A stretch of 64,000 nt of DNA, taken from positions 1 through 64,000 of the forward strand of contig JAGQLS010000007.1 of the NCBI GenBank assembly GCA_020429045.1, in the 5' to 3' direction. The notes beneath the pieces are model-generated. The model was not told the origin of the DNA. It saw only the letters and a list, made by a program, of their open reading frames with translations, and ran no database searches. The position numbers and the translations under genes were made by a program. Source of the DNA: Candidatus Woesebacteria bacterium. GTDB taxonomy: Bacteria > Patescibacteriota > Microgenomatia > UBA1406 > GWC2-37-13. Position 1 is the first letter of the stretch; the number at the start of each line of letters is the position of its first letter. Below are positions 59,186 through 64,000 of this stretch, one piece after another.

Positions 59186-60085
59186 ATGCCCGATCTTTCT
59201 ATCATCATCGTTTCGTACAACACTGCTTCAGTTACCAAAGAATGCTTAACGTCATTAGTACATAGTCTTTCGGACTCTTCCACTCTTTCCGCAGAAATTA
59301 TCGTAGTGGACAACAATTCTCACGATGATTCATTGAAAATACTCAAAACATTTGGTCGTTCTCCATTTCCAAAACAGATCGATTTCAAGGTCATTGCAAA
59401 CAACAGTAATGTCGGATATGCAAAGGGAAACAATATAGGTTTGCGTCATGCAAAAGGGAAGTATGTACTGTATCTCAATTCGGACGTTATCATCAAAAAT
59501 GTAGATTGGCAAAACCTGATTACATATCTTAAAGAAAATAGTTCTGTTGCTGGACTTACCGTCCGTGTCTTACTCCCAACTGGCATCATCGATCCTGCCT
59601 CGCATCGGGGTTTTCCTAATCCCTGGAATGCATTTTGCTATTTTAGCAAGCTCGAGAGACTTACCGCGCAGATTCCCATTTTAAACCGCTTGTTTGGCGG
59701 TTATCACCAGACCTATAAAAACCTTTCATCACCGCATACGATTGATTCGCCAAGCGGCGCGTTTTTTCTTGTAAAAAAACATATTCTTGACAAACTCGGT
59801 GGGTTCGACGAAGCGTTTTTTATGTATGGTGAAGATCTGGACCTTTCCTACCGAATCAAAGGACTAGGCTACACGATTACGTACGATCCTCGTTATTCTG
59901 TCACACACTTTAAATATCAAAGCGGCCTTGGAAGTACATCTTCGCATGCCAAGGATCAAACTCGCACACATTTTTATGATGCGATGAAAATTTTTTATGC
60001 AAAACAGTATGCACCGCACTACCCATCGTGGTTTAACCGGTGTATGATGTGGGCGATTGACCAAAAGATGCGCACGTCAAAGTAA
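59186..60085 (+). CDS. GT2-family glycosyltransferase (rhamnosyltransferase-like)
   Basis: A 299-residue GT-A glycosyltransferase. LSIIIVSYNTASVTKECLTS, IIVVDNNSHDDSL, VGYAKGNNIGLRHAKGKYVL, YLNSDV (metal D-x-D position, here N-S-D), and GAFFLVKKHILDKLGGFDEA with FMYGEDLDLSYRIK. The pattern resembles rhamnosyl- and galactofuranosyl-type enzymes. First gene of an apparent exopolysaccharide cluster; it may be read through from rpsI. Confidence 0.87.
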   Translation: MPDLSIIIVSYNTASVTKECLTSLVHSLSDSSTLSAEIIVVDNNSHDDSLKILKTFGRSPFPKQIDFKVIANNSNVGYAKGNNIGLRHAKGKYVLYLNSDVIIKNVDWQNLITYLKENSSVAGLTVRVLLPTGIIDPASHRGFPNPWNAFCYFSKLERLTAQIPILNRLFGGYHQTYKNLSSPHTIDSPSGAFFLVKKHILDKLGGFDEAFFMYGEDLDLSYRIKGLGYTITYDPRYSVTHFKYQSGLGSTSSHAKDQTRTHFYDAMKIFYAKQYAPHYPSWFNRCMMWAIDQKMRTSK

Positions 60086-60108
60086 CATTATTACCCATCA
60101 CGATTATT

Positions 60109-61209
60109 ATGAAAACCATTGGCATCGATGCACGACTCTATTTCCAAACAGGTGTTGGTGTATATTTGCGCAACTTGCTCCATTTTTTGCAAAGAGAACC
60201 TATCCCTAATATCCGATTTATCGTCTATGTCATGGAACAAGATGCACACAAAATTCATTTCACTTCTGCACAATGTACCAAGCGGACAGTCGATGCTCCA
60301 TGGCATAGCCTGGCAGAGCAAACCCGTTTTCTTCGCGACACCTACGCTGATCATCTCGACCTCATGCACTTTACCTATTTCAGTTATCCCGTACTCTATC
60401 GACGGCCGTTTATAGCAACCGTCCACGACGTGACGCCGCTTTTTTTCAAAACTGGTCGTGCTTCTACAAAAAGCTCCCTTGTCTACGAAATCAAACATAT
60501 GGCATTTCGTTTTGTTATTTCTCAGCAAGTGAAGCAAGCACGACACATCATTACTCCTACTCAGGCAGTGAAGCAGCAGCTTCTTGATTACTTCGGACAT
60601 TCATTGGAGAACACTGTTACTGCAATCCACGAGGGAGTCAATTATGAACTTATGTCTGCGCGTGCGAATACGTCGATATCAAAACCATTTCCGCAAGGGT
60701 TTTTGCTCTATATCGGCAATTTTTACCCGCACAAAAACGTCGAAATTTTATTGCAAGCCTATCATAAGCTGCAAAATCATTCCTCAAACATTCCGCCACT
60801 TATTCTTGTTGGTCCGGACAATTTGTTTGCAACACGTCTCAAGAAGTATGTTTCGATAAAACAAATCAAACATATACATTTTTATCACAACTCAACAAGA
60901 GAAGATCTTGTGTATTTTTACCAGCATGCGCACTGCCTTGTGCACCCAACGCTTTCGGAAGGATTCGGACTCCCTATTGTTGAAGCCGCACATTTTGGTT
61001 TGCCGATCGTTGCCTCCGACATTCCCGTATTTCGAGAAATTGTCGGTGATTCGTTTTATCCGTTTGATCCACGCGACACATCGTCCATCGCTGCACAACT
61101 TTCCCGTGTTCTTGGAGAAAGAAACCTCAAAAAACCACTTTTGGTAGACGATATTGATTTTCAGTTGATGACGAGAGAAACATTAAAAATATACACATCT
61201 TGTGTATGA
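60109..61209 (+). CDS. GT4-family glycosyltransferase (mannosyltransferase-like)
   Basis: A 366-residue GT-B enzyme. MKTIGIDARLYFQTGVGVYL at the start, LDLMHFTYFSYP, ATVHDVTPLFF, then the C-terminal half FLLYIGNFYPHKNVEILLQA, LVGPDN and LVHPTLSEGFGLPIVEAAHF (E-G-F-G-x-P-x-x-E donor site). No membrane segment. With the neighbouring ManC, a mannosyl or related donor is plausible. Confidence 0.87.
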   Translation: MKTIGIDARLYFQTGVGVYLRNLLHFLQREPIPNIRFIVYVMEQDAHKIHFTSAQCTKRTVDAPWHSLAEQTRFLRDTYADHLDLMHFTYFSYPVLYRRPFIATVHDVTPLFFKTGRASTKSSLVYEIKHMAFRFVISQQVKQARHIITPTQAVKQQLLDYFGHSLENTVTAIHEGVNYELMSARANTSISKPFPQGFLLYIGNFYPHKNVEILLQAYHKLQNHSSNIPPLILVGPDNLFATRLKKYVSIKQIKHIHFYHNSTREDLVYFYQHAHCLVHPTLSEGFGLPIVEAAHFGLPIVASDIPVFREIVGDSFYPFDPRDTSSIAAQLSRVLGERNLKKPLLVDDIDFQLMTRETLKIYTSCV

Positions 61210-61239
61210 TAGAAAGGGTCTTTTATTTTCATAAATAGT

Positions 61240-62358
61240 ATGGAATCACAACGTGTCGCTATTGTCTACGATTGGATAGACAAGTGGGGTGGAGTAGAAC
61301 GACTTTTACTCGTCCTTCACGAACTTTTTCCCCAAGCCGATTGGTACACGTCATACTACGACCAAAAGGGCGCTTCGTGGTTTCGCAATAGTATATCTTC
61401 CAACAGCGGTCGTCACGTCCTTCACACATCATTCATCCAAAGGCTTCCTTCAGCCATAAAGAAGAATCGCATTGCTTCGTTACTACTGTATCCGTATGCG
61501 TTTGAGGCGTTTGATTTCTCCGCATACGATACCGTCATCTCTGTTTCATCGTCCTTTGCAAAATGTGTAATAACCAAACCCTCCACCAGGCATATCTGCA
61601 TTCTTCTTACACCCACTCGTTTTTTGTGGTCTCATGCAGACGCGTATATCTCGCCAGGCATCATGTCAACGTTCGCACGTCCTTTCTTGACCTCGCTTCG
61701 GAGGTGGGACATCATCGCCGCCCAGAGACCGGACAACCTGTTTGCCATCTCTCAAGCGGTTGTTGATCGATGCAATAAATATTACCATCGCAAGGCAGAA
61801 CTGTTGTATCCGCCGTTTGACTACACCTATTGGCATGAGAAAGCTTCTCATCCATTACCTTCCTCATTCCTATCACACAACAACAATCGTGGCGATTATT
61901 TTTTGCTTGTTTCGCGACTTGAGAAATATAAAAAAATAGAGCTTGCGATTAAGACGTTCAATACATTACCAGACAAACACCTCATAGTTGTTGGAAAAGG
62001 TTCACAACAACGATATCTCCATTCGATAGCAAACGATAATATTTCCTTTTTCCACGATAGTTCCGACGACGATTTGGCATCGCTGTACCACCACGCACAA
62101 GCGCTCATCATGCCACAGGAAGAGGATTTTGGCTACGTTGCTCTTGAAGCACAAGCGTGCGGTTGTCCTGTCATCGCCTACTCAAAAGGAGGCGCTCTTG
62201 AGACTGTGCAAAATGGTACATTTTACCATCATCAGACTATTACATCGCTCAAAAAAGCAATCATTCTTAACTCCAAAACAGAGCATACTTCGTCATTTAA
62301 TCCTGAAGCATTCAGTTTAGGTACGTTTAAGGAAACTATTATTCAGGCTGTAAAATAG
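61240..62358 (+). CDS. GT4-family glycosyltransferase
   Basis: A 372-residue GT-B enzyme. VAIVYDWIDKWGGVERLLLV, SSSFAKCVITKP, LTPTRFLWSHADAY; the C-terminal half has LLVSRLEKYKKIELAIKTFN, LIVVGKGSQQRYLHSI and MPQEEDFGYVALEAQACGCP (donor site) followed by VIAYSKGGALETV. Resembles WbaZ-type mannosyltransferases of O-antigen clusters. Third glycosyltransferase in the run. Confidence 0.86.
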   Translation: MESQRVAIVYDWIDKWGGVERLLLVLHELFPQADWYTSYYDQKGASWFRNSISSNSGRHVLHTSFIQRLPSAIKKNRIASLLLYPYAFEAFDFSAYDTVISVSSSFAKCVITKPSTRHICILLTPTRFLWSHADAYISPGIMSTFARPFLTSLRRWDIIAAQRPDNLFAISQAVVDRCNKYYHRKAELLYPPFDYTYWHEKASHPLPSSFLSHNNNRGDYFLLVSRLEKYKKIELAIKTFNTLPDKHLIVVGKGSQQRYLHSIANDNISFFHDSSDDDLASLYHHAQALIMPQEEDFGYVALEAQACGCPVIAYSKGGALETVQNGTFYHHQTITSLKKAIILNSKTEHTSSFNPEAFSLGTFKETIIQAVK

Positions 62359-62429
62359 TCGCGCGATGAGTATAATAATAGATACGATCTTTATCAATTA
62401 CCCATATTAACTATTTTTACCTTTTCGAT

Positions 62430-63515
62430 ATGAAAGCAGTGATATTTGCAGGAGGCGTAGGTACTCGATTGTGGCCACTTTCGAGAAAAAAGAAGCCAAA
62501 GCAATTTGAAAAGGTCATAGGCGACAAATCTACTTTACAGCTTGCTGTTAAAAAACTTCAACCCGAGTTTACACCAGAGGATATTTATATCTCAACCGGT
62601 GTCCAATATGTGGACATGGTGAAAAAACAGCTTCCTCAGATCCCGACAGAAAATATTATCGCTGAGCCCATGAAAAGAGATGTAGGACCAGCAGTTGCCC
62701 TTGCCATAGGATACATCGGCAAACAAACGCCAGACGAACCCATTATGATTTTGTGGAGCGACCACTTGGTTTCTGAAGTTAATCTTTTTAAAAAGATTAT
62801 CGTGCAATCTTCGCATTTTGTAGAGAAGAAAAAAGACTCGATCGTGTTTATCGGACAAACTGCTCGTTTCGCATCAGACAACCTCGGATGGATCGAATTC
62901 GGTGAAACGGTTGACATGTCAGAAGATGTCACCTTTAAATCATTCAAAGGCTTTCGTTATCGACCCGACGCAAAAACGGCAGAAACATTTTATACTTCTG
63001 GTCATCACTGTTGGAATCTGGGATATTTTATTTCAACCCCGCGTTTTATTTTATCATTATTTGAAAAACACACACCAGAACTGTACAAAACGTTGCAAAA
63101 AATTCTTTCCTTTTCTTCAAACCACGAATTCCAAAAAAATTTAGAAACTCATTACAACGAGATGCCCGAGATAAGTTTTGACAATGCCATTTTGGAAAAA
63201 CTTGATCCATCGTGTTCTTACGTTGTAGTCGAAGATATCGGCTGGAGCGATGTGGGAGCTTGGGAGGCGCTCAAAGAGGCGCTTGAACAAAAAAGAGAAG
63301 ACAACATAACCAAAGGAAAAGCTATGCTTCAGGATTCTGAGGACAATCTTGTCTACAACTACCAAGACGATAAAATGGTTGTTGGTGTTGGGTTAAGCGA
63401 CACCCTCATCGTCAACACGGACGATATTCTATTGGTAGCCCGCAAATCCGACGTTAAAAAAATTAAAAAATTAGTTGAAAGTTTCCAGGGGACGGAAAAC
63501 GAATATCTCACATAG
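62430..63515 (+). CDS. manC: Mannose-1-phosphate guanylyltransferase
   Basis: A 361-residue enzyme making GDP-mannose from GTP and mannose-1-phosphate. FAGGVGTRLWPLSRKKKPKQFEK carries the pyrophosphorylase signature and catalytic Lys, then ILWSDHLVS, GWIEFGE, WNLGYFISTPRFIL and EDIGWSDVGAWEAL. The length is that of the single-domain form without the phosphomannose-isomerase half. It likely supplies the upstream glycosyltransferases. Confidence 0.9.
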   Translation: MKAVIFAGGVGTRLWPLSRKKKPKQFEKVIGDKSTLQLAVKKLQPEFTPEDIYISTGVQYVDMVKKQLPQIPTENIIAEPMKRDVGPAVALAIGYIGKQTPDEPIMILWSDHLVSEVNLFKKIIVQSSHFVEKKKDSIVFIGQTARFASDNLGWIEFGETVDMSEDVTFKSFKGFRYRPDAKTAETFYTSGHHCWNLGYFISTPRFILSLFEKHTPELYKTLQKILSFSSNHEFQKNLETHYNEMPEISFDNAILEKLDPSCSYVVVEDIGWSDVGAWEALKEALEQKREDNITKGKAMLQDSEDNLVYNYQDDKMVVGVGLSDTLIVNTDDILLVARKSDVKKIKKLVESFQGTENEYLT

Positions 63516-63548
63516 CCCACCCTTTTGCATTATTCATTAAAGCTCATT

Positions 63549-64000
63549 ATGGATTACTGGATTTCTGGTCGTGGTTATCGTACCCTTACAAAACGGATTA
63601 TCGACATCTTTGCCTCGCTGGTACTTATTGTATTTTTTTTCATCCCCGGACTCTTTGTTGCTGCGCTCATTAAACTAACCTCAGAAGGCCCTGTGTTTGC
63701 TGATGTGCCTTCGCGGGTCGGGAAAAAAGGAGCAAAATTTAAGATGTATAAATTTCGTTCTATGATTCAAAATGCACATACCTTGCTGCGCACCGATCCT
63801 GATTTTGAAGATTTGTATCAACAATATAAAAAGGACAGCTACAAACTACACGACGACCCCCGCATAACGTCAATTGGAAGGTTCATTCGTAAACATTCTC
63901 TTGATGAATTGCCACAGCTTATCAATGTACTCAAAGGAGAAATGAGCCTGGTTGGGCCTCGCGCATATTATCCCGACGAACTTGAACACCAGCAAAATGA
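63549..64000 (+). CDS. Lipid-carrier sugar-1-phosphate transferase (partial, runs off the window)
   Basis: The first 150 codons of a bacterial sugar transferase of the WbaP/WcaJ/PglC type, which links a sugar-1-phosphate to undecaprenyl phosphate. RTLTKRIIDIFASLVLIVFF is the membrane segment; LTSEGPVFADVPSRVGKKGA and FKMYKFRSM follow, then DPRITSIGRFIRKHSLDELP and QLINVLKGEMSLVGPRAYYP, the catalytic signature. It starts at ATG 63549 and is open at the window end. It would begin assembly of the glycan extended by the upstream enzymes. Confidence 0.92.
   Translation, partial: MDYWISGRGYRTLTKRIIDIFASLVLIVFFFIPGLFVAALIKLTSEGPVFADVPSRVGKKGAKFKMYKFRSMIQNAHTLLRTDPDFEDLYQQYKKDSYKLHDDPRITSIGRFIRKHSLDELPQLINVLKGEMSLVGPRAYYPDELEHQQN

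Noticed and set aside
1-64000. Recoding of UGA as glycine or tryptophan, as in some related phyla
   Set aside because: secY, rpsS, the UMP kinase fusion and the transglycosylase-like gene all end properly at TGA, and no in-frame TGA interrupts a conserved gene.

Overview
The window reads as part of a reduced Candidate Phyla Radiation (Patescibacteria) genome, most likely from the Microgenomates side. The evidence is a long S10-spc-alpha ribosomal protein cluster with no rpmD (L30), archaeal-like touches (a UMP kinase of archaeal type, and an adenylate kinase fused to a domain resembling the archaeal UPF0200 family), a large cell-envelope gene set, and a patchy biosynthetic complement. UGA is a normal stop here (secY, rpsS and the UMP kinase fusion all end in TGA), so the recoded-UGA lineages (Absconditabacteria/Gracilibacteria) are unlikely. 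No 16S rRNA gene is present, so the assignment is an inference.

Region 1 (0-14.4 kb) is a type IV secretion or pilus-like envelope locus. It holds a 1400-residue tail-anchored protein, a Cys-rich VirB2-like membrane protein, a VirB6/TrbL-like polytopic protein, two secreted peptidoglycan hydrolase-like proteins alternating with two small membrane-anchored proteins, a giant ClpC-like AAA+ unfoldase, and a second small VirB2-like subunit. The ClpC-like protein carries about 300 extra residues, with four related repeats, at the place where ClpC/ClpA carry their ClpP-docking loop.

Region 2 (14.4-17.9 kb) pairs a ribbon-helix-helix/nucleotidyltransferase fusion with a divergent UMP kinase/methyltransferase fusion, followed by recF. 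The 169-base gap between the divergent genes contains two back-to-back promoters that overlap at a perfect 20-bp palindrome, then a U-rich leader with a 14-residue leader peptide and an intrinsic terminator. It looks like a compact regulatory switch linking sugar-nucleotide synthesis to pyrimidine nucleotide supply.

Region 3 (17.9-21 kb) is mobile-element debris beside tRNA-Ser(CGA): an integrase-like fragment, a complete IS1595-type element, a truncated gene, a HicB-like stub, and a methyltransferase gene broken by an IS30-type element. Region 4 (21-39.8 kb) is mixed housekeeping and envelope metabolism: glycosyltransferases, malic enzyme, MgtE, a WecA-type lipid-carrier transferase, an inositol-phosphatase-like enzyme, a one-carbon group (glyA, folC, folA), a UvrD-like helicase-nuclease, and a small accessory island with an AbiE-like toxin-antitoxin pair.

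Region 5 (39.9-59.2 kb) runs tuf, a tiny gene made of three identical 90-bp repeats, then rpsJ to rpsI with secY, rpmG, an adk fusion, map, infA, rpmJ and rpoA. The order is canonical except that rpsS sits between rpsN and rpsH and rpmD is absent. Upstream of rplC there is a second candidate attenuator, with mutually exclusive terminator and antiterminator stems. Region 6 (59.2-64 kb) is an exopolysaccharide or glycan cluster: three glycosyltransferases, a mannose-1-phosphate guanylyltransferase and the start of a lipid-carrier sugar transferase. Several promoters have a -10 box only 6-12 bases before the ATG, suggesting frequent leaderless mRNAs, and Shine-Dalgarno motifs are largely missing.
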